Positions 1 to 7,741 of a stretch of DNA of 64,000 nucleotides are shown piece by piece (within the stretch, counting starts at the first letter, position 1; every line of letters starts with the position of its first letter). Below the pieces are notes generated by a model. It did not search any database. It had not been told where the DNA came from and saw only the letters and a list, made by a program, of their open reading frames with translations. Source of the DNA: Flavobacterium sp. Root901 (GTDB taxonomy: Bacteria; Bacteroidota; Bacteroidia; Flavobacteriales; Flavobacteriaceae); contig NZ_LMJB01000005.1 in the NCBI RefSeq assembly GCF_001429765.1, positions 436,549 through 500,548 on the forward strand, given 5' to 3'. Made by a program: the position numbers and the translations under genes.

Positions 1-321
1 CATCCAATGTCCATCTGAAAGCGAAAGATAAATAAACTCACTTTTGTCATTTTGAAGTATAAACTCTGTCCATCGATATTCAGGATGCGTTTTTTTGAAT
101 AATATACCCGTAACTTTATATTCGCTTCCTTTCAAAAAACCAACATCACCAACAGATAAGGGCTGATCAGCCACGACGCCTTTATATTGTGATCTTCGGC
201 GAAAGCCATCTTCTTTATCACGAACATATAAACTGTGACAAACAGGACAAACAAAATTTATTACCTCAAAACCAACCTCTAATTCGGTTTCTGTATTACA
301 ATCGTAACAAGGAATTTTCAT
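1..321 (-). CDS. DUF4178 domain protein, N-terminal part (cut by window edge)
   Basis: The frame opens at an ATG at 321 and runs without a stop to base 1, giving 107 residues; the C-terminus is outside the window. It starts with a zinc-ribbon-like pair of cysteine doublets (C5/C8 and C25/C28). A region then follows that resembles DUF4178, with the pattern 'YKVTGI...EYRWTEFIL...YLSLSDGHW'. It begins 3 nt after the stop of the SpeD-like gene, so the two are almost certainly co-transcribed. DUF4178 proteins are known to cluster with S-adenosylmethionine decarboxylase and aminopropyltransferase genes, which suggests a polyamine-linked role. The molecular function is unknown. Confidence 0.75.
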   Translation of the reverse strand, partial: MKIPCYDCNTETELEVGFEVINFVCPVCHSLYVRDKEDGFRRRSQYKGVVADQPLSVGDVGFLKGSEYKVTGILFKKTHPEYRWTEFILQNDKSEFIYLSLSDGHWM

Positions 322-324
322 GCT

Positions 325-687
325 TTATCGGTTAATTTCAAAATCTTTAATAATTTTTCCATCAAAATAAGTGATGTAATCGGCCATAACATTTCGTACT
401 TTCTCTGAATTATCCTGAAGATAATTGCATAAATAAACATCTAATGTAAGCTGATTATATTCTGGCCAGGTATGTATGCAGATATGTGATTCTTTAAGGC
501 AGAATGAAATTGTAAAACTATTGTTGTCAAAATCATGAACAACTACACCTACTTTTTCAAGTTCATATTTTTCTAAAATGGAATGTGTAATATCAACAAA
601 CCTTGTACTGTTGGTGAGCTTCGAAATTTGATCGACATGTAAAGTAACCAGTTTATGCAATCCTGGCGAATAAGGGGGTAAATTCAT
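325..687 (-). CDS. speD: S-adenosylmethionine decarboxylase, SpeD class 1B-like
   Basis: A 120-residue protein of the size of the small bacterial and archaeal AdoMet decarboxylases. These self-cleave to make a pyruvoyl cofactor and form decarboxylated AdoMet for spermidine synthesis. The cleavage motif is intact: E66-S67-H68 in 'LKESHICIHTWPEY', where S67 would become the pyruvoyl group. C87 in 'LDVYLCN' matches the catalytic cysteine. A DUF4178 gene follows after 3 nt. A TATATTTG box lies on the coding strand at 721-714, giving a short leader. No aminopropyltransferase is visible; it may lie beyond the left edge. An AdoMet-decarboxylase-fold paralogue acting on another substrate cannot be excluded. 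Confidence 0.85.
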   Translation of the reverse strand: MNLPPYSPGLHKLVTLHVDQISKLTNSTRFVDITHSILEKYELEKVGVVVHDFDNNSFTISFCLKESHICIHTWPEYNQLTLDVYLCNYLQDNSEKVRNVMADYITYFDGKIIKDFEINR

Positions 688-713
688 TAAAATTATATCA
701 TTGACAATGGTGC

Positions 714-721
714 CAAATATA
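714..721 (-). promoter_or_regulatory. -7 box of the speD promoter
   Basis: Reading leftwards, the sequence TATATTTG matches the Bacteroidota -7 consensus TAnnTTTG exactly. It lies 27 bp ahead of the speD start. No clear TTG at the -33 position is seen. Confidence 0.45.
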
Positions 722-818
722 TAATAATTAAATTTAAAAACCTTTTTAGCGCTGGAAATCTATAGTACTTACTAATATGTTTTTATGGAATAATATTGGC
801 TTTTATATGTCGCTGTTT

Positions 819-1325
819 TTACTTTACAGTCCATGTTTTATTATCAGATGTTGTAATAGATTGAATCAGATATCCTTTTAGAACTATCCTTTTTATAATA
901 CTTGTATCGCAATTCTCTTTTCTCTCAAAAATATATTCTTTGTTTAATGATAATTCTTTTTCTGGAATAGTTCTATCATCAGAATTATCACATATACCAA
1001 AAGAAAGGACATCTAATTGTAGTGTATCTTCAACATATTTTCTAACAGACACATCAATATCGTCTGTTTTAAAACTAAACTTATAGCTTTTATAATGCTC
1101 GCAATCACGCACATTCATTGGTCCTTTAAAAGATGTCTTTATATAATCTTCAATTTTATCAACAAGAATTAGGCTGTCAATTTCATTTCCACTCGTTACC
1201 ATGATCTTTTTTTCGATTTTACCTAAATCAAAAACAGCTTTAGGAATTGGAGTCAAATGACATTCTCTTTCACAAGAAATTAAGATGAGTACTAAAAGAA
1301 TAAAAATTGAAATATTTGTTTTCAT
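819..1325 (-). CDS. Predicted lipoprotein of unknown function
   Basis: A 168-residue protein with a type II signal peptide: a hydrophobic stretch at residues 5-17 and a lipobox ending in C18 ('LILISC'). The mature part is mostly charged and shows no family I recognise; it has five further cysteines. It stands alone between the speD pair and tRNA-Ser, on the same strand. The tRNA terminator lies ahead of it, so it probably has its own promoter. Only export and lipid anchoring can be predicted. Confidence 0.6.
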   Translation of the reverse strand: MKTNISIFILLVLILISCERECHLTPIPKAVFDLGKIEKKIMVTSGNEIDSLILVDKIEDYIKTSFKGPMNVRDCEHYKSYKFSFKTDDIDVSVRKYVEDTLQLDVLSFGICDNSDDRTIPEKELSLNKEYIFERKENCDTSIIKRIVLKGYLIQSITTSDNKTWTVK

Positions 1326-1394
1326 GTTATCGTTTGAATTTTTAGTAATCCCGTTATTTTTTATAAATTACTAAAATAGCTATATTTTTAAATC

Positions 1395-1432
1395 AAAAAA
1401 CCGCAATTTCTTTAAGACGAAATTGCGGCTTT
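1395..1432 (-). terminator. Rho-independent terminator after tRNA-Ser
   Basis: A 10-bp stem, CCGCAATTTC pairing with GAAATTGCGG around an 8-nt loop, is followed on the minus strand by a T-run. It starts about 10 nt past the tRNA 3' end. Confidence 0.8.
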
Positions 1433-1437
1433 ATTCG

Positions 1438-1524
1438 CAGAGAGGAAGGGATTCGAACCCTCGATACAGTTACCCATATACTAGCTTTCCAGGCTAGCTC
1501 CTTCAACCACTCGGACACCTCTCT
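1438..1524 (-). tRNA. tRNA-Ser (anticodon GGA)
   Basis: An 87-nt tRNA on the minus strand. The acceptor stem is AGAGAGG with CCTCTCT and discriminator G. The anticodon loop CTGGAAA gives GGA, which reads UCC/UCU serine codons. A long class II variable arm and a T-loop with GGTTCGAATCC complete the cloverleaf. CCA is not encoded. Confidence 0.95.
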
Positions 1525-1585
1525 ATTTTGGTCTGCAAAGAACACAAAAAAAATCGAGTTTCAAAAATAAAATCTAAGATTAGTT

Positions 1586-2455
1586 TTAAATACTCTTTCT
1601 AAATTCTTCCATAAATAATTTTACGGCCTTTTTTTGATAGCCGCCAATAGTTAACATAAAAGATTCTCTTTTGGTTGCGACACCTGTAATTTGTATTGCC
1701 TTTAGCTGATCCCAGCCTTTTAAAGCCTTTTCTGCCACAATTGTCGCCCAATCGCTGTTCTCTACCATTTGCAGCAATGCATGTATAGAATGCAGTTCTA
1801 TGGAGATTTTAGGCTTCATATTAAATTTTTGAAATAACTCTTCGACGAACTCTCTCGAATTTGATCCTTTTCCGGGCAAGACCAAAGGAATTTCTTCTAT
1901 TTTCTTAAAGGCAATTTTATCCAAATCTGCTAAAGTGTGGTTCCTGGAAACTGCCAAAACCATATGCGACGTAAACAAAGGCACTTTTTGAATAGGCAGT
2001 TCAATTTCATGTGAAGAAATAACTAAAACAACATCTAATTGATTATTAATAAGTTTTTGTTCTAAAGCCTCTGTAGTTCCGTATTCTACAACAATTTTCA
2101 GATTCTGATATTTTTTAGCAAATGCATTAACGACAGGAAGAATCAATAAACCAAAAATATATGTAACACCAATTCGGAGTTCGCCGCCAATCATTTCATT
2201 CAAATCTTCAATGGCCTGTTTCCCGTTTTCTACGTTTTCGACCACTTTTTTGGCGTGAATTAAAAAAACAGAACCGGCTTCTGTAAGCTGTACTTTTTTG
2301 CCAATTCTTTTAAATAAAGGCAGACCGAGTTCTTCTTCCAGTTTTTTTATCTGTTGTGAAAGTCCGGATTGCGTAACAAAACACAATTCGGCAGCTTTTG
2401 TAAAATGCAGAACCTCAGCCGTTTTAATAAAATACTCCAATTGATAAATTTCCAT
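1586..2455 (-). CDS. LysR-family transcriptional regulator
   Basis: A 289-residue LysR-type regulator. The N-terminal winged helix-turn-helix (about residues 1-60) has the typical pattern 'LEYFIKTAEVLHFTKAAELCFVTQSGLSQQIKKLEEELGLPLF' in its key positions. A periplasmic-binding-like effector domain follows from about residue 90. It is transcribed divergently from an MFS exporter 90 bp away, the classic LysR arrangement in which the regulator controls the neighbour. Three overlapping half-sites lie just upstream of its own start (2460-2484). The effector is not predictable; a small molecule handled by the exporter is the natural guess. Confidence 0.92.
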   Translation of the reverse strand: MEIYQLEYFIKTAEVLHFTKAAELCFVTQSGLSQQIKKLEEELGLPLFKRIGKKVQLTEAGSVFLIHAKKVVENVENGKQAIEDLNEMIGGELRIGVTYIFGLLILPVVNAFAKKYQNLKIVVEYGTTEALEQKLINNQLDVVLVISSHEIELPIQKVPLFTSHMVLAVSRNHTLADLDKIAFKKIEEIPLVLPGKGSNSREFVEELFQKFNMKPKISIELHSIHALLQMVENSDWATIVAEKALKGWDQLKAIQITGVATKRESFMLTIGGYQKKAVKLFMEEFRKSI

Positions 2456-2459
2456 ATCG

Positions 2460-2484
2460 ATAAGTTTTAATACTTATTATAAGT
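2460..2484. promoter_or_regulatory. Candidate LysR operator: three alternating half-sites
   Basis: ATAAGT at 2460-2465, ACTTAT at 2472-2477 and ATAAGT at 2479-2484 form two overlapping palindromes in the divergent lysR/MFS gap. The second, ACTTAT-T-ATAAGT, is perfect. The arrangement fits the inverted-repeat sites used by LysR proteins. Confidence 0.5.
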
Positions 2485-2545
2485 AAAATTATTAATTTTT
2501 CTAATGAAATCATAATCGCGACCTTTGTATTAAATATTTAAGATC

Positions 2546-3784
2546 ATGTTTAAAGCGTTAAAATCAAAAAACTTCAAGTTATTCTTTTATGGACAATCTG
2601 TCTCAGTTATTGGTACATGGATGCAGAAAACCGCTGTAAGCTGGATGGTTTACAGTATAACAGGATCTGTATTTTTGCTGGGACTTGCTACTTTTTTAAG
2701 TATGATTCCTTCTTTATTTCTTGCTCCGTTGGCCGGAAGTATTATCGGACGTTACGACAGACACAAATCAATGCTTGTATTGCAATCTGCCGCAATGATT
2801 CAGGCCGGGGCCCTGGCATTGCTGATTTATTTCAAAATTTATAACATTAACTTTATTCTCGCTTTAAGTCTTATTCAGGGAATTATTAATGCTTTTGATA
2901 TGACCTGCAGACAAACCATGATGATAGACATTGTGAATGATAAAGAAGACTTACCCAATGCAGTTGCCTTAAATTCAACCTTAAATAATTTTGCCCGAAT
3001 TGCCGGACCCGCACTGGCCGGAATTATTCTGCATACTTATGGAGAAGATTTCTGTTTTATGGGGAATTTTTTCAGCTACATTCCTGTTTTGATTTCTTTA
3101 TTGATGATGAAAATCACGCCGCACATTAAAGCCGAAAATAAACTGAACATGATTGACGACCTTATCGAAGGCCTTGATTATGTAAAAAAAGAAACTGAAA
3201 TGGCCAGAATGCTTTTGATGTTAACCGTCAGCAGTATGTTTGTGATTTCGTTTAATACTTTAATGCCTGTATTTGCAAAAGATATTTTTAGCGGAAATGC
3301 CGAAACTTTCAGCTGGTTTGAAAGTGCTGCCGGAATTGGTTCTGTCTTATCTGCTATTTATCTTGCCAACTTAAAATCATCTAAAAACATGAACAAACTG
3401 ATGATTGCAGCAAGTTTACTACTAGGTTTCAGTATTATTATTTTAGCCGTATCAAGCAGTATAACGATTGCACTTATCTGTATGACTTTGAGCGGAATAG
3501 GAATGATGGGCCAAACTTCTTCCATTAATATCTACATTCAGACACACAGCGCCGTCAATATGCGTTCCAGAAGTATCAGCTATTACATGATGGCATATCA
3601 GGGAATGATTCCTGTGGGAAGTTTAATTATCGGATATGTTTCTCACTCACTTGGTGTTAGAGCGACTGTAGCCATTCAGGGAATTATTTGCATTCTTTCT
3701 GTTTTAGTTTATGTTTATTATAAAAAACAAAAATCTGCTCAGGAAATGGAGACTTGTCCGGTTGAGTATAGAAATTCCAATTAA
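2546..3784 (+). CDS. MFS transporter, EntS-like exporter group
   Basis: A 412-residue major facilitator with about 12 hydrophobic segments. The N-terminal pattern 'FKLFFYGQSVSVIGTWMQKTAVSWMVY' and the loop 'GRYDRHKSML' between helices 2 and 3 are typical of the MFS_3 group that includes EntS and several drug or siderophore exporters. It lies divergent from a LysR regulator, which probably controls it. Its substrate cannot be read from the sequence. The short hydrophilic tail after the last helix is unremarkable. Confidence 0.85.
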   Translation: MFKALKSKNFKLFFYGQSVSVIGTWMQKTAVSWMVYSITGSVFLLGLATFLSMIPSLFLAPLAGSIIGRYDRHKSMLVLQSAAMIQAGALALLIYFKIYNINFILALSLIQGIINAFDMTCRQTMMIDIVNDKEDLPNAVALNSTLNNFARIAGPALAGIILHTYGEDFCFMGNFFSYIPVLISLLMMKITPHIKAENKLNMIDDLIEGLDYVKKETEMARMLLMLTVSSMFVISFNTLMPVFAKDIFSGNAETFSWFESAAGIGSVLSAIYLANLKSSKNMNKLMIAASLLLGFSIIILAVSSSITIALICMTLSGIGMMGQTSSINIYIQTHSAVNMRSRSISYYMMAYQGMIPVGSLIIGYVSHSLGVRATVAIQGIICILSVLVYVYYKKQKSAQEMETCPVEYRNSN

Positions 3785-3798
3785 ACTTTGTCAAAGTT
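3784..3798. repeat. AACTTTG-T-CAAAGTT palindrome
   Basis: A perfect 15-bp palindrome just after the MFS stop codon, between convergent genes. The same CTTTGACAAAG unit recurs in the hairpin at 6954-6994. Just downstream, TTGGAATTTGGAATTT is a heptamer direct repeat, and its complement AATTCCAATT lies in the end of the MFS gene. Confidence 0.5.
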
Positions 3799-3850
3799 AA
3801 TCATATCGTAAAAATTGGAATTTGGAATTTAAAAACTTAGAATTTTTAAT

Positions 3851-4879
3851 TTAAGATATTTCCCCGCGAAGTGCTGTTTCAAAAACATCTTTAAATTCAT
3901 TTTGCGGAATATGATGGCCCAGCAGATACATTAATTTTGTAATAGCAGCTTCTGTAGTGATATCTTTTCCCGAAATAACTCCAAGCGATTTTAAGGCCGT
4001 ACTGGTTTCATATTGACCCATATTAACACTTCCGCCTGAACATTGCGTAACGTTTACAATGTGCATTCCGGATTGAATAGCTTTTTCAATTAAATTTAAA
4101 AACCAATCCTCGGTTGGAGCATTTCCTGAACCGTATGTTTCCAAAACAATTCCGAGTAAACCAGCAGTTGCCAGGATTGAAGACAAAACAATTTCGCTCA
4201 TGCCCGGAAACATTTTTATGATAGCTACATGATTGTCTAAATTTTTATGAACGATCAGTTGGGCGTCTTTATTTACAGGAAGAAATAAATGTTTGTTCAG
4301 CTTCAAATGCACGCCGGATTCTACCAATTCTGGATAATTTGGTGCAGTAAAAGCCCTGAAATGTTCTGCATTTACTTTTGACGTTCTGTTTCCGCGGTAC
4401 AATTTATATTCAAAATACAAGCAGACTTCAGTAATTACAGGTTTTCCATTTTCCTGAAGTGAAGCAATTTGAATAGCTGTAATAAGGTTTTCTTTAGCAT
4501 CAGTACGCAAATCTCCAATTGGCAGCTGAGATCCTGTAAAAACAACTGGTTTTGCTAAATTTTCCAGCATAAAACTCAATGCTGAAGCTGAATATGACAT
4601 AGTATCAGAACCATGAAGAACGACAAATCCATCATAAGAAACATAATTTTCCTCTATAATTGTGGCAATTTTGGTCCACATTTTCGGATTCATGTTTGAT
4701 GAATCTATCGGGTTTTCAAATGAAACAGATTCGATTTCGCAGTCTAACTGTTTAATTTCGGGAATTTTTTGGATTAATTTACTAAAGTTGAATGCTTTAA
4801 GCGCTCCAGTTTCAAAGTCCTTGCTCATACCGATCGTTCCTCCGGTATAAATCAAAAGTATTTTTGCTTTAGATGACAT
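3851..4879 (-). CDS. ansA: Type I (cytoplasmic) L-asparaginase
   Basis: A 342-residue asparaginase hydrolysing L-asparagine to aspartate and ammonia. Both active-site signatures are intact. The N-terminal 'YTGGTIGM' carries the nucleophile T15. 'LHGSDTMSYSASALSF' carries T93, preceded by S91 and D92. 'GSQLPIG' and the later 'TDAKEN' lysine segment also match. There is no signal peptide, so it belongs to the low-affinity cytoplasmic type. Its start overlaps the end of the upstream acyltransferase gene by 11 bp, so the two are translationally linked in an operon that also contains tatD. Confidence 0.93.
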   Translation of the reverse strand: MSSKAKILLIYTGGTIGMSKDFETGALKAFNFSKLIQKIPEIKQLDCEIESVSFENPIDSSNMNPKMWTKIATIIEENYVSYDGFVVLHGSDTMSYSASALSFMLENLAKPVVFTGSQLPIGDLRTDAKENLITAIQIASLQENGKPVITEVCLYFEYKLYRGNRTSKVNAEHFRAFTAPNYPELVESGVHLKLNKHLFLPVNKDAQLIVHKNLDNHVAIIKMFPGMSEIVLSSILATAGLLGIVLETYGSGNAPTEDWFLNLIEKAIQSGMHIVNVTQCSGGSVNMGQYETSTALKSLGVISGKDITTEAAITKLMYLLGHHIPQNEFKDVFETALRGEIS

Positions 4880-6005
4880 CTTGGTATTTTAATTTATTGA
4901 CAACCGGATTAGCATACATAGCCAAAAATCCTTGTCTTGTAACAGGATTATCACTTCCGATACGCATTTCTAAACGACGCTCAAAAAGCGATTTTTCATT
5001 TTCTTTATATAAATGAGAAAATCTTGTTGTTTCGTTTAAAATATCATAGGCAATAAAGTTGGTTGGCCACAATTGGTAGTTTTTCAAAATCGTATCATCG
5101 ATAACTTGTGCCAAAGCCTGAACCTGCTTGTTAACATTGTCATTTTCTGCGGCAATCTGATCGATTTCAGCATCTAAAACATCGCCAACAGAAATATGTA
5201 TTCTTTTTTTAGTTCCCATGATACCACTTAAAATGGTCATGAAATCTTCATTTTTATCTTTAACGTAAACTTCGTTGTTTGCTTCTGCCATTAATTGCGG
5301 CATTTTTAAAACATCCGTAGGATCGTATTCGTAAGAAATGGAAACCGGAACGATTTTTAATTTCTTAAAATAATCCATTAAGTTTTCTTCGTCAGATGCC
5401 ATTCCAATCATTTTTAAAACTCCCGGGTTGGTTTCATCGTTTCCGTCTTTTGTTCTTCCTTCTCTTTGTGCAATCCAAACCGAGCGATTTTCACGCTGTA
5501 ATAACTGACAGATATATTCTGATAGTAATTTAGAGCTTTGCAGCATTTCACGAGGTGTTAATCCTCTTAAAACCAAAAAGTTTCGGTTTAACTTTGCTAA
5601 AGTTGCCAGAAAGGCTTTTTTAACCAGATTGTCTCCAATTGCAGATGCCGTCATAACCAGACCATGTTCGAACAAACAAACATTAAGCAAAGTAGTATCT
5701 AAAAGGATATCTCTATGGTTGGAGATAAATAAGTAGGAAGTATTTTTTTCAAGTTTTTCAAAACCAGAAGTTGTTAAGCCTTCAGAACTTTTTTCAAGAA
5801 CTTTTTGTATCGTGTTATAAATAAAATTACACTGAAAATCGCGTATCGAATGCGTCTTCTTTAACTGATCCTTCCAAACCTCATCTTCAACTTCCGGAAA
5901 AGTAAAGTTCATCATGGTTTTCATCATCGGATGATTGACAACATCATGAAGTGCTTCATTTATTTCGGAATCATAAAACGGTCGAATGGCATCAAATTTC
6001 TGCAT
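4869..6005 (-). CDS. 1-acyl-glycerol-3-phosphate acyltransferase-like (PlsC family)
   Basis: A 378-residue protein whose centre resembles the glycerolipid acyltransferase fold. Motif I reads 'FISNHRDILLD', with H97 and the next invariant-looking aspartate at D103. Motif III-like 'QREGRTKDG' follows around residue 180. PlsC enzymes add an acyl chain from acyl-ACP or acyl-CoA to lysophosphatidate on the inner face of the membrane. The H-to-D spacing here is HX5D rather than the usual HX4D, and the protein is longer than typical PlsC (about 240 residues). It is co-transcribed with tatD upstream and ansA downstream. The acyl acceptor is uncertain. Confidence 0.72.
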   Translation of the reverse strand: MQKFDAIRPFYDSEINEALHDVVNHPMMKTMMNFTFPEVEDEVWKDQLKKTHSIRDFQCNFIYNTIQKVLEKSSEGLTTSGFEKLEKNTSYLFISNHRDILLDTTLLNVCLFEHGLVMTASAIGDNLVKKAFLATLAKLNRNFLVLRGLTPREMLQSSKLLSEYICQLLQRENRSVWIAQREGRTKDGNDETNPGVLKMIGMASDEENLMDYFKKLKIVPVSISYEYDPTDVLKMPQLMAEANNEVYVKDKNEDFMTILSGIMGTKKRIHISVGDVLDAEIDQIAAENDNVNKQVQALAQVIDDTILKNYQLWPTNFIAYDILNETTRFSHLYKENEKSLFERRLEMRIGSDNPVTRQGFLAMYANPVVNKLKYQDVI

Positions 6006-6069
6006 TATTTATATTGTTTTAAAGTGGGCAAAAGAACAAAAAAAAAATTAAAGTTTTGTAAGGCATGAG

Positions 6070-6849
6070 TTAAATCCCAAAAACGTCTTTTGAATTTTGA
6101 GTTGTTATTGCTGCAATCTCATCTTCAGACACATCATAAATGGCGGCAAGTTTTGAAATTACATTAACCAAATAACTGCTCTCGTTTCTTTTCCCTCTGT
6201 ATGGAATTGGTGCCAGATAAGGCGAATCTGTTTCCAATACAATATGTTTTAAATCGATTTGATTTAAAAACTGATCAATTTTTCCGTTCTTGAATGTTAC
6301 CACGCCTCCAATTCCTAATTTCATATTGTAAGAAATTGCCTGTTGTGCTTGTAATAAAGTTCCGGAAAAACAATGAAAAATCCCAAATAAATCTTCAGAT
6401 TTTTCTTCTTCTAAAATTTCAAAGATTTCATCAAAGGCTTCACGGCAATGAATTACAATTGGCAATTTGTATTTTTTTGCCAGCTGAATTTGTTTTTTAA
6501 AAGCAATCTGCTGTTCTTTTAAGTGTGTTTTGTCCCAATACAAATCGATCCCGATCTCGCCAACAGCATAGAATTTTCGTTTTGACAATTCCGTTTCTAC
6601 ATGCGCTAACTCTTCCAGATAATTATCTTTTACGTAAGTAGGATGCAGGCCCATCATAAGGAAAATATGATCCGGATAGTTTTGCTCTAAATCATACATC
6701 GACTGTGTGGCCGCAGCATCGATTGCAGGAATAAAAAAGCGGGTAATTCCGGCATTAATAGCACGCTGAATCATTTCGTCACGATCCTGATCAAATTCTT
6801 CAGAATATAAATGCGTATGTGTATCTGTAATGGTTATTGTAGAGTTCAA
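6070..6849 (-). CDS. tatD: TatD-family metal-dependent deoxyribonuclease
   Basis: A 259-residue TIM-barrel hydrolase of the TatD/YcfH family. Members are 3'-5' exonucleases acting on single-stranded or damaged DNA; some act as D-aminoacyl-tRNA deacylases. All metal ligands are visible: the HxH pair in 'TDTHTHLY', Glu in 'GEIGIDLYWD', His in 'IVIHCREA', His in 'GIFHCFSG' and Asp in 'LETDSPYLAP'. Length is normal. It heads the tatD-acyltransferase-ansA run and has a good promoter (6872-6902). The gap to the acyltransferase gene is 64 bp. Confidence 0.93.
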   Translation of the reverse strand: MNSTITITDTHTHLYSEEFDQDRDEMIQRAINAGITRFFIPAIDAAATQSMYDLEQNYPDHIFLMMGLHPTYVKDNYLEELAHVETELSKRKFYAVGEIGIDLYWDKTHLKEQQIAFKKQIQLAKKYKLPIVIHCREAFDEIFEILEEEKSEDLFGIFHCFSGTLLQAQQAISYNMKLGIGGVVTFKNGKIDQFLNQIDLKHIVLETDSPYLAPIPYRGKRNESSYLVNVISKLAAIYDVSEDEIAAITTQNSKDVFGI

Positions 6850-6871
6850 TTGCTTTAATTTTTATTGATGC

Positions 6872-6902
6872 CAAAATTACGATAATAAAAAAAGAATAGC
6901 AA
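6872..6902 (-). promoter_or_regulatory. Bacteroidota-type promoter for tatD
   Basis: On the minus strand, TTG (6902-6900), 20 bp, then TAATTTTG (6879-6872). Both boxes match the -33/-7 consensus with the expected spacing. The predicted start is near 6866, about 16 nt ahead of the ATG. Confidence 0.65.
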
Positions 6903-6953
6903 TTCCGGGAACGGACACAAATGAAGTCGAAATTGAGTCAGATTCCCAATGCT

Positions 6954-6994
6954 AAAAACCTTTGTCAGCGATTAAAACTTTGACAAAGGTTTTT
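6954..6994 (-). terminator. Terminator after the sigma/anti-sigma operon
   Basis: A perfect 13-bp stem, AAAAACCTTTGTC with GACAAAGGTTTTT around a 15-nt loop, lies 22 bp past the anti-sigma stop. The T-rich arm gives a usable terminator on both strands. The stem shares the CTTTGACAAAG unit with the palindrome at 3784. Confidence 0.75.
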
Positions 6995-7016
6995 AAAAGA
7001 TATTTTAATTAAATAA

Positions 7017-7739
7017 TTAATCCAGCTGATGCAAAAGTTCCTCAACCTGATCATAACCTTCATAATCTTCAGAAATAGTTTCAAGGATTTGTTTACAGCC
7101 CTCGTAATCTTTTTGTTTTAGTTTAGACAAGGCCAGATACCAAACCGCTTTCTCTTTGTAAGCAGAATTTCCTGCTTTTAACTCATTAAAAACAGCTTCG
7201 GCTTTTAAATAATGGCTTTCTTCTAAAAGGGAAACGCCATAGAAAAACTGAATTTCTGCTGTCTTATTCTTTTGTAAAATGGCTTCAAAAAGCGGAATCG
7301 CTTTGTTATAGGTTTTATGATTATATGCTTTTTCTGCTGCTTTTAAGTTTTCATCAGCCGTAGATCTTTCTGTAAAAGATGCCTGTTCCGGATTATTATA
7401 ATCTCCATAAACAGGATTTTGGTTGTAATTAAAAAAGAACAGCCCGAATAAAACGGCAACAGAAGCGGCAGCCGCTAAATACCATGGCTTGAGTCCAATT
7501 ACTTTTGGATTATTATCAAAATGCTGTGCAGAAATCTGAGTCAGGTTTTCTTTAAACACTTCTCTTTCCTGCTCAATTCCAAACTTATTCGCTAATTGAA
7601 ACTGCACATCTTTAAAAGTCTCAAACTGGGAAGCAAATTCAGGATCTCCTGACAATTGTTTTTCAAAATCATTTTTTGCTTCAATAGTTAATTCGCCTTG
7701 AAGATATTCATCAAATAATATATAGCGTTCTTCGTTCAT
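7017..7739 (-). CDS. Membrane-anchored TPR protein, candidate anti-sigma factor
   Basis: A 240-residue protein encoded 2 nt after an ECF sigma factor. Residues 1-88 are hydrophilic, with the pattern 'LFDEYLQGELT...FEKQLSGDPEF' common in the cytoplasmic part of Bacteroidota anti-sigma proteins. One transmembrane helix spans about residues 88-106. The periplasmic part, about 130-240, looks like tandem TPR repeats ('LKAAEKAYNHKTYNKAIPLFEAIL', then 'LLEESHYLKAEAVFNELKAG'). No zinc-binding HxxxCxxC is present. I infer that residues 1-88 bind the sigma factor and the TPRs sense an envelope signal. A plain TPR scaffold is the alternative. Confidence 0.7.
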   Translation of the reverse strand: MNEERYILFDEYLQGELTIEAKNDFEKQLSGDPEFASQFETFKDVQFQLANKFGIEQEREVFKENLTQISAQHFDNNPKVIGLKPWYLAAAASVAVLFGLFFFNYNQNPVYGDYNNPEQASFTERSTADENLKAAEKAYNHKTYNKAIPLFEAILQKNKTAEIQFFYGVSLLEESHYLKAEAVFNELKAGNSAYKEKAVWYLALSKLKQKDYEGCKQILETISEDYEGYDQVEELLHQLD

Positions 7740-7741
7740 GA

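Noticed and set aside
2617..2844. Second-frame open frame within the MFS gene
   Set aside because: Fully inside a well-supported membrane protein gene; the composition is not protein-like.
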